Assembly (NCBI GenBank): GCA_025351765.1 | Contig: JANXVH010000055.1 | Location: forward strand, 1-64,000 | Direction: 5' to 3' | DNA: 64,000 nt | Source: Pedobacter sp. | GTDB lineage: Bacteria; Bacteroidota; Bacteroidia; Sphingobacteriales; Sphingobacteriaceae | Shown: positions 37,811 through 47,609 of the stretch, in pieces | How positions within the stretch are numbered: position 1 is the first letter of the stretch | Layout: the number at the start of each line of letters is the position of its first letter | Program-made: the position numbers and the translations under genes | Notes under the pieces: generated by a model | Told to the model about the DNA's origin: nothing | Seen by the model: only the letters and a program-made list of their open reading frames with translations | The model's database searches: none

Positions 37811-40465
37811 ATGATGTTAGCTGAACTGATACAAACTAAAGACTGGTCTAACACTGCGCTTGGGAGACGTGAAGACTGGCCGGAAGACTTAAAACTAGCC
37901 GTAAATATTTGCCTGAATTCAGGTTTTCCTATAGCCTTATACTGGGGTTCTGAATTTACGTTGATCTATAATGACGCCTGGAGCAGCATTCCGGGCGACA
38001 AACATCCTATGGCGCTGGGTAGACCAGGTCCCGAGGTTTGGCCAGAGATATGGGATGGATTAGCGCCAGAATTTAATAGCGTACTAAATTCAGGAGAGTC
38101 TATTAGACGGCCAGATGCTTTGCTCTTAATGAACCGTTATGGTTATGTAGAGGAATGTTATTTTGATTATTCGCTTTCGCCGATTATGGATGTTAATCAG
38201 AAAATTGGCGGGGTGTTTAATGCGGTTGTGGAAACTACTTACAAAGTAATTAACGAGCGTAGAAAACAGTTGTTGCATCAATTATTACTTGCTAATTTAT
38301 TAAGAAGCACAGCTGATAGTTTGCGGAATATTGAAGCACTGTTGGGCGCGGCTACAGAAGATATTCCATTTAGTCTTTTATATACATTCTCTAACAACGA
38401 CCCGATAACTGGCGAAATAGCCATATATACCGGAACGAAAACCGAAGAAGTTTTGAGGGCAAATTGGCCTAAACCTGATCATAAAGATGGGCACCAATCG
38501 GTATATGTGGGTGACTTACTCCAGTTTGTAGAGGCACTTCCTTTGAACTTAAGGAGAGAAGAGTGCACAGAAGTTTTAGTGGTACCAGTAAACGCAGCTT
38601 ATGCGAATGTTAACGGCTATATGGTGATGGGTATATCGCCAAGGAAACGGTTGGATACAGACTATAGGCATTTTTTGGAATCGGTTGGCTTGCATATCGG
38701 GAACATTTTAAGCAATTCATACGCTTTTGAAAAAGAGAGCCTGTTTGAGCGTGAACAAGCATTAAATGAAGAACTTGCCGCTGCCAATGAAGAATTAGGT
38801 GCAACAAACGAAGAGCTTCAACATACACAGGAAAGCCTTGCTACTTTAAACCAAGAACTGGAAAGGCGGGTTGCTTATAGAACCAAAGCCCTGGTAGAAA
38901 GTGAGCACAGGCTTCAAATTATGGTGATGACTTCGCCAATTGGCGTTGGTGTATTTAAAGGTAGAAATCTGAAGGTAGAGATGGCCAATCAACAAATGCT
39001 TGACATTTGGGGCCTTACGCGGGAGCAGGTGATTGGTAAAGATCTTGTTGATGTGTTTCCGGAACAGATCGAACAACCATATTTGACGCTTTTTGATCAT
39101 GTATATACTACAGGGAAACTCGTGTCAAACTCTGAAATAGAGGCAACAATGGTTACTGCCGACGGTAGCAAGAAAATTTACATGGATCTGCAGTATTCAC
39201 CATTATATGATGCCGATCAAAATATTGATGCCATTATGGCTTCGATTATTAATATAACACCTATTGTAGAATCACGTAAAAAGTTAGAGCAGAGCGAGCA
39301 GGAACAGCAGGTGCTTAACGAGGAATTAATGGCAACTAATGAAGAACTTGCCGTTTCAATGGAACAGCTTGCTATAAGTGAGCGCAAAAAAGACGAATTC
39401 ATTTCTATTGCCAGTCACGAGTTAAAAACACCACTAACCAGTATAAAAGCATTTAACCAGTTAATGCAGCGCACACAAGATCCGGAGCGTATGAAAAGCT
39501 TTATATTAAAGTCGTCAGAACAGGTACACCGTTTGGAAATGCTAATAAGAGATTTGTTAGATGTAACCAAGATCAATGCAGGTAAGATGAATTATAATAT
39601 GGAGCCTTTTAATTTTGCAGAAATGGTTTCCGGAAGTGTAGAAAGCGTGCAGCATACCACAACTACCCATGAGATTATATTGGAAAATAATGAGCAGATT
39701 ACCTATAGGGGCGATCAGCTAAGGTTGGAACAAGTATTGCAAAATTTCCTCTCAAACGCAATCAAATATTCGCCACAAGGTAAAAAAGTAATCGTAAAAA
39801 GCCGGATAGAACAGAATAACATTGTGGTATCTGTACAGGATTTTGGGATTGGAATTGCAGCAAACAAACTGGATCGTTTATTTGACAGGTATTACCGGGT
39901 AGACAATACGGCGATGCAGTTTGAGGGTTTGGGTTTAGGGTTGTTCATCTCTTCAGAAATATTAAAAAGGCATGAAGGTAGCTTTTGGATAGAAAGTGAA
40001 CCGGGCAACGGTGCTAATTTCTTTTTTAGGCTGCCATTGCATACAGATCAGTTGATTAGTACAAAGGTAAAAACAGAGACCTATTATCTGGACGAGCACA
40101 TTGCAATTAGTTACAATAGTTTTGCAAAGATGCTGGAAGTGGATTGGACAGGTTACCAGAACATGGAAACCGTTAAAAGTGGTGGAATGCTTATGTTAGA
40201 AATGCTGGAGAAGAATAAATGTGCTAAAGTGTTGAACGACAATACGCATGTGTTGGGTTCATGGTCTGAAGCCGCAGATTGGGCTGGCAACGAGTGGTTC
40301 CCTATGATGGAGCGGGCTGGACTTAAGTCCTTAGCTTGGGTATATTCCCCAAGTGTGTTTAGCAGACTAGCCGCAAAAAGAAGTGTAGATATTGCAATTG
40401 GCGATGTAGTAACTCAGTTTTTTACAGATACAGCGCTTGCAGGCCAATGGCTTGATGGGAAGTAA
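37811..40465 (+). CDS. PAS domain sensor histidine kinase with C-terminal extension
   Basis: H-box SIASHELKTPLTSIKAFNQLMQR, NFLSNAIKYSP, GLGLGLFISSEILKRH; coiled-coil linkers; same C-terminal extension as the divergent neighbour. Confidence 0.94.
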   Translation: MMLAELIQTKDWSNTALGRREDWPEDLKLAVNICLNSGFPIALYWGSEFTLIYNDAWSSIPGDKHPMALGRPGPEVWPEIWDGLAPEFNSVLNSGESIRRPDALLLMNRYGYVEECYFDYSLSPIMDVNQKIGGVFNAVVETTYKVINERRKQLLHQLLLANLLRSTADSLRNIEALLGAATEDIPFSLLYTFSNNDPITGEIAIYTGTKTEEVLRANWPKPDHKDGHQSVYVGDLLQFVEALPLNLRREECTEVLVVPVNAAYANVNGYMVMGISPRKRLDTDYRHFLESVGLHIGNILSNSYAFEKESLFEREQALNEELAAANEELGATNEELQHTQESLATLNQELERRVAYRTKALVESEHRLQIMVMTSPIGVGVFKGRNLKVEMANQQMLDIWGLTREQVIGKDLVDVFPEQIEQPYLTLFDHVYTTGKLVSNSEIEATMVTADGSKKIYMDLQYSPLYDADQNIDAIMASIINITPIVESRKKLEQSEQEQQVLNEELMATNEELAVSMEQLAISERKKDEFISIASHELKTPLTSIKAFNQLMQRTQDPERMKSFILKSSEQVHRLEMLIRDLLDVTKINAGKMNYNMEPFNFAEMVSGSVESVQHTTTTHEIILENNEQITYRGDQLRLEQVLQNFLSNAIKYSPQGKKVIVKSRIEQNNIVVSVQDFGIGIAANKLDRLFDRYYRVDNTAMQFEGLGLGLFISSEILKRHEGSFWIESEPGNGANFFFRLPLHTDQLISTKVKTETYYLDEHIAISYNSFAKMLEVDWTGYQNMETVKSGGMLMLEMLEKNKCAKVLNDNTHVLGSWSEAADWAGNEWFPMMERAGLKSLAWVYSPSVFSRLAAKRSVDIAIGDVVTQFFTDTALAGQWLDGK

Positions 40466-40508
40466 CATGATTTATTTTTTTGTATTTTTGTAAAAAAATA
40501 CAATCGAA

Positions 40509-41468
40509 TTGGGAACACTACTGGATCAGGGAATTAAAGGCTATAACAATTACGGTACACACCTTAAAGAAAAATACAAAGGACAGCGTGTATTTAAAGT
40601 AATTGTGGATGGTGGCTTTACCTGCCCCAATCGCGACGGCAGTAAAGGCTATGGCGGATGTACCTATTGTAATGTAGATTCTTTTACTCCCGAACTTTCC
40701 CGTACGCTACCAACCATACGTGAGCAGCTTGAACAAGGCATGGAGAGGGGTAAGGGTTTTTATAAAGCAGATAAGTTTATTGTTTATTTTCAGCCAAATA
40801 CCAATACGTATGCACCTGTACATTATTTAAAGATGATGTATGATGAAGCACTTTCTATCAATCCAGAAGATGTAGTAGGCTTTTCTGTTGGGACGCGGCC
40901 GGATTGCATAGATGCCGAAAAGGTAGCACTTTTGGAAAGCTATTCAGACCGGTTTGATGTAGATCTGGAAATGGGTATGGAGTCTATCTATGACGAAACC
41001 TTAAATCAAATTAACAGGGGCTGCAGTCATGCTGAATTTGTAACAGCGGTAAAACTTTTGGAAAACAGTAAGCTAGACCTTTGCGTGCATACTATATTTG
41101 GTTTTCCATGGGAAACAGAGGAAATGATGTTGGGTTATATTCATGAGATTAACCGGTTTCCGCAAATTAAGTTTGTAAAATTCCACCACCTTCATATAGT
41201 TGAAGGATCTATAATGGGTGCAAAGTATAAAAAACAGCCTTTTAAACTGTTCTCATTAGAAGAATACACCGATTTACTGTGTAAACTTATCCCGCTGCTG
41301 CGGCCGAACATTGTTATACAACGATTATTTGGAATATCTGATTGGGATTTGTTAATTGCGCCGAACTGGGGGTTAAACAAATCTGCGATACAATCCTATA
41401 TAGATAAGGAAATAGAAAGAAGAGGCGTGGTGCAAGGCTCTGCTTATGTATCAGTAGCAGTGGTATAA
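40509..41468 (+). CDS. TIGR01212/YhcC-like family radical SAM protein
   Basis: FTCPNRDGSKGYGGCTYCNVDSF cluster motif; FQPNTNTYAPV; TTG start. Confidence 0.9.
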   Translation: MGTLLDQGIKGYNNYGTHLKEKYKGQRVFKVIVDGGFTCPNRDGSKGYGGCTYCNVDSFTPELSRTLPTIREQLEQGMERGKGFYKADKFIVYFQPNTNTYAPVHYLKMMYDEALSINPEDVVGFSVGTRPDCIDAEKVALLESYSDRFDVDLEMGMESIYDETLNQINRGCSHAEFVTAVKLLENSKLDLCVHTIFGFPWETEEMMLGYIHEINRFPQIKFVKFHHLHIVEGSIMGAKYKKQPFKLFSLEEYTDLLCKLIPLLRPNIVIQRLFGISDWDLLIAPNWGLNKSAIQSYIDKEIERRGVVQGSAYVSVAVV

Positions 41469-41929
41469 TCGCCAAACAGTGCGATGACTTTCGCTCGTCT
41501 GAATTCGAAAATGCTTTTAACTTTTTCCGCTACATATAGGCTATTGGCAATGTTGCCAATAAAACCAAAAGGCAAACCATAAGTAAGGATATCATCCATT
41601 GCCGTACCACCTTCAATTTCCCTAAAGTGATGCTGATGGTGCCAGAATTGGTAAGGGCCAAAACGTTGCTGGTCTATAAAATATTTTTCTTCTTCTACAT
41701 GGGTGATCTCTGTCATCCAACTCAGTTTAATATTAAACATTGGAGAAACCTTGTAAGTGATTAGCATCCCTGCATACATGGTTTTAAGTTGCTCTTTTTT
41801 TGAGGTGACTGTAAAAGCCATTTCTGGCGGAGTAATCCTAGCCAGATTCATTGGAGAAGAAAAGAATTCCCAGCACTCTTTTAAAGGTACAGGCAATCGC
41901 TGAGAAAATGTGAGTTGATAAGATTTCAT
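41444..41929 (-). CDS. SRPBCC family protein
   Basis: LPVPLKECWEFFSSPMNLARITPPEMAF and FWHHQHHFREIEGGTAMDDILTYGLPFG; 3' end overlaps the convergent radical SAM gene by about 25 nt. Confidence 0.88.
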   Translation of the reverse strand: MKSYQLTFSQRLPVPLKECWEFFSSPMNLARITPPEMAFTVTSKKEQLKTMYAGMLITYKVSPMFNIKLSWMTEITHVEEEKYFIDQQRFGPYQFWHHQHHFREIEGGTAMDDILTYGLPFGFIGNIANSLYVAEKVKSIFEFRRAKVIALFGDYTTATDT

Positions 41930-42191
41930 AAGTAGTTAAAGATACGAACTTATTGCAAGGAACGATTTGCATTCATTTATAAAAAATTAGGAATTTAATT
42001 GACTGATTATTGGAGATATGGAGAAAATTAGACTACAAATTGTGATTATTAAGTATTTTTGTCTTTAAAAGTGAATTTTTACTATCATATTTCATTAATT
42101 ATTTTGATTTAAGTGTTTTTTATTAAAATAATTACTAGTTTTATAAAAAAAACAAATAAACTATAATTACTAACAGTTAAAAAACACATTT

Positions 42192-43562
42192 ATGGCAAAA
42201 GTTTTATTCAAACAATGGGGCCCTCTTGCAATTTTATTAATAGTTGCAGTTCTTGCCCTTTTTATTCCACTACTCCCTAATTTTGATGAGGGTAAATACA
42301 GCGGACCTGATATAGCGTTTGTATTAATAGCTACGGCTTTAGTGTTTATTATGACACCTGGTCTTGCATTTTTTTATGGTGGTATGGTTCATCGTAAAAA
42401 CATACTGTCTACCATGATAAAAAGTGTGGTAGCGGCGGGTGTAATTACTGTTCTTTGGGTGGTAGTTGGTTTTAGTCTTGCATTTGGAGAAACGATTGGT
42501 GGATTTATTGGAAATCCTAAAACGTTCTTTTTCTTTCAAGGAGTAAACTCAAGTCCGTCATGGAGCCTTGCTGCAACTATTCCTCTTTCATTATTTGCTG
42601 TTTTCCAGTTGATGTTTGCTATTATAACTCCAGGACTTGTTGTTGGGGCTGTTGCTGAGCGTATCCGCTTTACATCTTACATCTTGTTTATTGTATTGTT
42701 TGCAATATTTGTATACTCTCCGTTAGCACACTGGACTTGGCATCCTGATGGCATCCTGTTTAAAATGGGCGTCTTAGATTTTGCCGGAGGTACAGTAGTT
42801 CACATCTCTGCGGGTATGGCTGCATTAGCCGGTGCATTGGTGTTAAAACGCAGAAAATCTCATATAGAACATCAAGAAGTACCTCCTGCTAACATTCCTT
42901 ATGTATTGATTGGTACTGGTTTACTTTGGTTTGGATGGTTCGGCTTCAATGCAGGTTCTGCACTTGGAGCTAATAGTCTTGCCGTATCTGCATTCTTAAC
43001 AACAAATACTGCTGCCGGTGCTGCAGGTTTATCTTGGATGTTCTTTGATGTATCAAGAGGTAAAAAACCTTCTGTACTTGGCTTTTGTATTGGTGCGGTT
43101 GTTGGTTTAGTTGCCATCACTCCCGGTGCGGGTTTTGTAAGCATACCTTCAAGCATCTTTATTGGCGCTATAGCTGCAATCATTTCTAATCTTGCTGTTT
43201 CATGGAAACAAAAAACAAGCCTGGATGATACATTAGACGTGTTTCCTTGCCATGGTGTTGGAGGTATAGTTGGTATGTTATTAACAGGTGTATTTGCAAC
43301 TAAAACTGTAAACAGTGCTGGTGTTGATGGTTTGTTTTACGGTAACCCTGCATTTTTTGTTACTCAATTAAAAGGTGTTGTTATAGTTGTATTGTTCAGC
43401 TTTATCATGTCATACGTAATCTTCAAATTCATTAACCTGATCCAACCAATCCGTGTTACATCAGAAGAAGAAGAAGAAGGATTAGATTCAAGTCAGCATG
43501 ACGAGAAATATTCTCAAGGTACACTGATCGTTTCAGGACAAGAAGTAGAACATAAATTTTAA
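42192..43562 (+). CDS. amt: ammonium transporter
   Basis: PGLAFFYGGMVHRKN, DFAGGTVVHISAG, LGTxLLWFGWFGFNAGS-type motif, DTLDVFPCHGVGGIVG. Confidence 0.96.
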   Translation: MAKVLFKQWGPLAILLIVAVLALFIPLLPNFDEGKYSGPDIAFVLIATALVFIMTPGLAFFYGGMVHRKNILSTMIKSVVAAGVITVLWVVVGFSLAFGETIGGFIGNPKTFFFFQGVNSSPSWSLAATIPLSLFAVFQLMFAIITPGLVVGAVAERIRFTSYILFIVLFAIFVYSPLAHWTWHPDGILFKMGVLDFAGGTVVHISAGMAALAGALVLKRRKSHIEHQEVPPANIPYVLIGTGLLWFGWFGFNAGSALGANSLAVSAFLTTNTAAGAAGLSWMFFDVSRGKKPSVLGFCIGAVVGLVAITPGAGFVSIPSSIFIGAIAAIISNLAVSWKQKTSLDDTLDVFPCHGVGGIVGMLLTGVFATKTVNSAGVDGLFYGNPAFFVTQLKGVVIVVLFSFIMSYVIFKFINLIQPIRVTSEEEEEGLDSSQHDEKYSQGTLIVSGQEVEHKF

Positions 43563-43598
43563 TTTACACACATCTAAATTTCACTCAAACCAAACATT

Positions 43599-44627
43599 AT
43601 GAAATTAAAATCATTACTAACAATCGCATTTCTTGCTTTTACATCTGCTGCTATAGCGCAGGAAGCGGCTGATGCTCCCCTACAAATTTCGGGTTCTGCT
43701 GATGCATATTACAAATATGATTTTGCGAAAAGACCTAATATAGGTACTTCTTTCGCTAGCGATCACAATTCAGTGTCACTAGGTATGTTAGACCTTGCGT
43801 TAAAGAAAACTACAGGTAAAGCATCTTTTGTTGGAGAGTTGTCTTTCGGCCCACGTGGCCAATACCAATCAATTCCTAACGGTGACGGTACTGATGTAAA
43901 TTCATTCCATATCCAAAACTTATATACTTCTTATGCATTTACCGACAAGTTTTCAATGACTGCAGGTTATATGGGTACATTTATTGGATACGAAGTAATA
44001 GCGCCAACTGGTAACTTTAATTACTCTACTTCTTATTTGTTTACTAATGGTCCATTCCAAAATGCTGGTATCAAAGGAACTTATGCATTCTCAAGTAAAG
44101 TAAGTTTGATGGTTGGTTTGTTTAACGACTGGAATGTTTATAAAGATTTAAACGGTGTTTCTCATGTTGGAGCTCAGTTAATGCTAAGCCCTGTTAAAGG
44201 ATGGACGGCCTATTTAAACGTATTATCTGGAACTTCAGCTGGTGCTAAAAACGGTACTGTTCTTGATTTAACTACTTCTTATCAAGTAACTGAAAAAGTT
44301 AAGATTGGTTTAAATGCAGCTGATTATTCAGTTGACGGCGGCGGCGGCTATGGTGGCGGTGCTTTGTATTTGCAAAACTCATTTACTCCCGGCTTTGCTC
44401 TAGGATTGAGAGGTGAAATGTTTACCTTGAAAAACAATGGAACAATTGGCTCTGGTAAAGACATCACGGCAGTAACACTTTCTGGAAATTTTAAATCTGG
44501 TGGTTTAACTTTCATTCCTGAAGTTAGATTTGATAATGACTCGAACTCTAGTTTTCTAAAAAGTGACGGCCTAACTGCTACAAAATCTGCATCGCAATTT
44601 TCATTGGCTGTAGTGTACGCATTCTAG
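43599..44627 (+). CDS. outer membrane beta-barrel porin-like protein
   Basis: Signal peptide; SGSADAYYKYDFAKRP; alternating barrel pattern ending SLAVVYAF. Confidence 0.85.
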   Translation: MKLKSLLTIAFLAFTSAAIAQEAADAPLQISGSADAYYKYDFAKRPNIGTSFASDHNSVSLGMLDLALKKTTGKASFVGELSFGPRGQYQSIPNGDGTDVNSFHIQNLYTSYAFTDKFSMTAGYMGTFIGYEVIAPTGNFNYSTSYLFTNGPFQNAGIKGTYAFSSKVSLMVGLFNDWNVYKDLNGVSHVGAQLMLSPVKGWTAYLNVLSGTSAGAKNGTVLDLTTSYQVTEKVKIGLNAADYSVDGGGGYGGGALYLQNSFTPGFALGLRGEMFTLKNNGTIGSGKDITAVTLSGNFKSGGLTFIPEVRFDNDSNSSFLKSDGLTATKSASQFSLAVVYAF

Positions 44628-44648
44628 TTTGGATTACGCATAAAATCG

Positions 44649-44678
44649 AGCCACCGGTATTCTCCGGTGGCTTTTTTT
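44649..44678 (+). terminator. Rho-independent terminator after amt-porin
   Basis: agccaccgg-tattct-ccggtggct followed by T-run. Confidence 0.92.
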
Positions 44679-44692
44679 GTTTATATTGCCTT

Positions 44693-45277
44693 ATGAAATT
44701 AATAATAGCTTCTTTTTGTTTTTTATTCTTTTGCGGCAGTTGTATAGCTCAGGATAAATCTCTTCCTTTTGATGAACGTGGTAAACTAATCTATTACGAG
44801 GTAGTAGATGCGAAAGGGATTTCAAAAGACTCTTTAACTTCAAGAGCAAACTGGTTTTTAAAGAAATTGCCTAAAAGTATTTTAGTAAAGAAAGCGAATG
44901 ATGATACTGGTATAGTAGCTGCAGGAAAACTGTTGATCAATAAAAGTGCGCTCGGAATGGCCAGGCCTATGGGAGCAGTTAATTATAACTTTTATGCCGA
45001 AATGAAAGAGGGTAAATATAGGTTTTGGCTTACAGATTTTGAATTTGTTCCTTACAATAGAGATCGATATGGAAATTTTGTTCCTACAACGCCAATAGGT
45101 GTGCCATTGGAAAGGGAACCGGGTAAACTTGCTGCAAGTGAATGGGCAAGCTATCTAAAGATAACAGCCAAAGAATCAAAAATATTTGCCGACCGATTCA
45201 AGCTTGCACTATCGGAAACTCGAGTATCTTTAAAGGTAGAGAAGGCTAAAAATACAATTTCCACTAAGCAGTGGTAA
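44693..45277 (+). CDS. DUF4468-like secreted/lipoprotein
   Basis: Signal peptide; LPFDERGKLIYYEVVDAKGISKDSLTSRANWFLKKL is DUF4468-like. Confidence 0.7.
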   Translation: MKLIIASFCFLFFCGSCIAQDKSLPFDERGKLIYYEVVDAKGISKDSLTSRANWFLKKLPKSILVKKANDDTGIVAAGKLLINKSALGMARPMGAVNYNFYAEMKEGKYRFWLTDFEFVPYNRDRYGNFVPTTPIGVPLEREPGKLAASEWASYLKITAKESKIFADRFKLALSETRVSLKVEKAKNTISTKQW

Positions 45278-45281
45278 TTTT

Positions 45282-45755
45282 TTAATGCACCATTTTATCT
45301 GCACAGGTTGAACTGGCAAATGCCTCTGGTTTAGCTTTAAATATAAAACCCATGCTTAAGATATAGCCCATGGCTTCGTTAAGAGCCTTGTTAGACTTGA
45401 ACATTGGGTTGGTATTGATATCGGCATGTACTTCCAGATCTACGTCATAGAGATCGAGTAAATCGCAAATTGAGTATGCTGTTTCTATAGATTTCTGTAC
45501 TTCTACGAGCATACGCTCTTTTATGCTCATTTTTTGTGGGGTTTTTTCCTGATGAATATACATGAAACCTCCGTGATGCGCTCTAAGCAAAACAATAACA
45601 GTTGCAAAATCTGTGAGATCTCCCTTTACCTGGGAATCTGTTCCGATGCAAACTTTTATTTTGTGCCCATTACCGGTTTCTCTTATGATTGCATTTTCAA
45701 CTTCTTCAAGAATAGATGAACTAATCAGTTCACCGCTAAATTTTTTCCAGGTCAT
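45282..45755 (-). CDS. YkuK-like (DUF458) RNase H-like protein
   Basis: VCIGTDSQVKGDLTDFATVIVLLR ... DVDLEVHADINTNPMFKSNKALNEAMGYILSMGF. Confidence 0.85.
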   Translation of the reverse strand: MTWKKFSGELISSSILEEVENAIIRETGNGHKIKVCIGTDSQVKGDLTDFATVIVLLRAHHGGFMYIHQEKTPQKMSIKERMLVEVQKSIETAYSICDLLDLYDVDLEVHADINTNPMFKSNKALNEAMGYILSMGFIFKAKPEAFASSTCADKMVH

Positions 45756-45925
45756 TCAGTGTTAGTTTAAGATATCAGTTTTCTTAAAATTAAAGCTATT
45801 AAATTAAAATCAGGTTAAAAAGATGTTGTTTAATTGCTAACAAACATCTTGTTGTCAACACTTTATGCCTCTCTTTTAGGTTACATCCCTACATTGTTCT
45901 CTTTGTATCTTATCTTTGGTCACTT

Positions 45926-47233
45926 ATGCTGGAAAAGATCCTTGAGAAATTAAAAATTACCACGCTGAACGATATGCAGCTGGCTTCAATAAGCGCTGCA
46001 AAAAAAAGTCAGGATGTTGTTTTGCTTGCACCTACAGGGTCCGGTAAAACATTGGCGTTTTTGTTACCTGTGTTGAATAATTTGGAACGGCATGAAAAAG
46101 AACGTGTGCAGGCACTGATACTTGTTCCTTCAAGAGAGCTCGCCTTGCAAATTGAACAGGTTTTTAAGCAGATGTCTACCGGTTTTAAGGTAAATTGCTG
46201 TTATGGCGGGCATCCTGTTAAAACGGAGCGCAATAATTTTGAACAACCTCCTGCAGTGTTGGTAGGAACACCAGGCCGGATTGCCTATCACCTGAGACAT
46301 GAAAACTTTGATGAATCTGGGATCACCATGTTGGTATTGGATGAATTCGATAAAGCGCTGGAATTTGGTTTTCAGGAAGATATGTCTTACATAATCAAGA
46401 AACTATTGTCACTTAAACAAAGGATACTTACCTCCGCAACGGCGATGAATGAGATCCCGGAGTTTACTGGAATAGGGAAATCGGTAGAAATAGATTTCTT
46501 AAAGGATATAAAAGTAACCCCAAACTTAAAGCTAAAAAAGGTGCTCACTACGGCTGAGGATAAGCTGGATACACTTTTTCAGTTGATTTGTAAAATTGGG
46601 GATAAGCGTACCCTAATATTCTGTAACCATAGAGAGACGGTTGATCGGATTAGCGATTTACTGATAGATAAAGATTTGGCACATGATATTTTTCATGGAG
46701 GGATGGAGCAGGATGAACGCGAGCGCGCGTTGCTAAAATTCAGAAATGGCAGTATAAAGATTCTTATTACTACAGATCTTGCCTCCAGGGGGTTAGATAT
46801 ACCTGAAGTAGAATGTATTATACATTATCAGTTGCCCTATACAGAAGATGCATTTTTGCATAGAAATGGCCGTACGGCAAGGATGAATGCTAAAGGAACA
46901 GCTTATCTCGTTATAGCAGATGAGGAGAAATACCCTTTTCTTAAAGCAGATATAGAAACAGAAAATCTAAAAGGTAATTTTAAGATACCTGTAGATAGTG
47001 AATGGCAGACGCTTTATATTGCCGCAGGAAAAAAAGATAAGGTTAATAAAATAGATATTGTTGGCCTGTTGTTAAAGAAAGGAGGTTTGCAAAAGGAAGA
47101 TGTAGGGTTGATTGAAGTGAAGGACCAAAGCTCTTATGTGGCAATAAAACGTAAAATGGTTAAAAAGGTGCTGGCTGCGTTGGATAATGAACGTATAAAA
47201 AACAAAAAGATAAAAATTGAAATAGCGATGTAA
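45926..47233 (+). CDS. DEAD/DEAH box RNA helicase
   Basis: APTGSGKTLAF, PSRELALQ, GTPGRI, VLDEFDKAL (DEFD in place of DEAD), TSAT, TTDLASRGLDIPEV, HRNGRTAR. Confidence 0.95.
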   Translation: MLEKILEKLKITTLNDMQLASISAAKKSQDVVLLAPTGSGKTLAFLLPVLNNLERHEKERVQALILVPSRELALQIEQVFKQMSTGFKVNCCYGGHPVKTERNNFEQPPAVLVGTPGRIAYHLRHENFDESGITMLVLDEFDKALEFGFQEDMSYIIKKLLSLKQRILTSATAMNEIPEFTGIGKSVEIDFLKDIKVTPNLKLKKVLTTAEDKLDTLFQLICKIGDKRTLIFCNHRETVDRISDLLIDKDLAHDIFHGGMEQDERERALLKFRNGSIKILITTDLASRGLDIPEVECIIHYQLPYTEDAFLHRNGRTARMNAKGTAYLVIADEEKYPFLKADIETENLKGNFKIPVDSEWQTLYIAAGKKDKVNKIDIVGLLLKKGGLQKEDVGLIEVKDQSSYVAIKRKMVKKVLAALDNERIKNKKIKIEIAM

Positions 47234-47234
47234 T

Positions 47235-47480
47235 ATGAGTAATAACGATATTTTTAAAAAGCTGCGGGTGGCGCTTGAGTTAACCAATGAGGACATTATT
47301 AAAATAATGGATTTGGTGGGATTTAAAGTGACCAGAAGTGAGCTTGGGGACATTTTTAGAAAGGATGATCATCCTAATTTCAAGAAATGTGGAGATCAAA
47401 TCCTTAGAAATTTCTTGAATGGGCTTGTTATTTACAAGAGAGGCCCGCGCCCACCAAAGGAGGGTACTGCTGCACTTTAA
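47235..47480 (+). CDS. DUF1456 (YehS-like) protein, single repeat
   Basis: NDIFKKLRVALELTNEDIIKIMDLVGFKVTRSELGDIFRKDDHPNFKKCGDQILRNFLNGL. Confidence 0.88.
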   Translation: MSNNDIFKKLRVALELTNEDIIKIMDLVGFKVTRSELGDIFRKDDHPNFKKCGDQILRNFLNGLVIYKRGPRPPKEGTAAL

Positions 47481-47609
47481 GAGCGCATCAATTGGTTAAA
47501 GAGTGGTTGCTAATTATTTATTGGTAAAGGTTTGCTATAACGGTTTAAATAACCTTATTTTAGAAATTGAATCTACTAGATTCGCCTAAACCAAGAATTA
47601 AACCATACC

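Noticed and set aside
41990-42190. Very AT-rich region upstream of amt as a specific regulatory element
   Set aside because: A TATTTTTG sequence resembles the Bacteroidota -7 box, but no properly spaced -33 element was found; ordinary AT-rich intergenic DNA is sufficient.
43461-43482. GAAGAAGAAGAAGAAG microsatellite
   Set aside because: Encodes the acidic EEEEE stretch in the Amt C-terminus; too short to claim phase variation.
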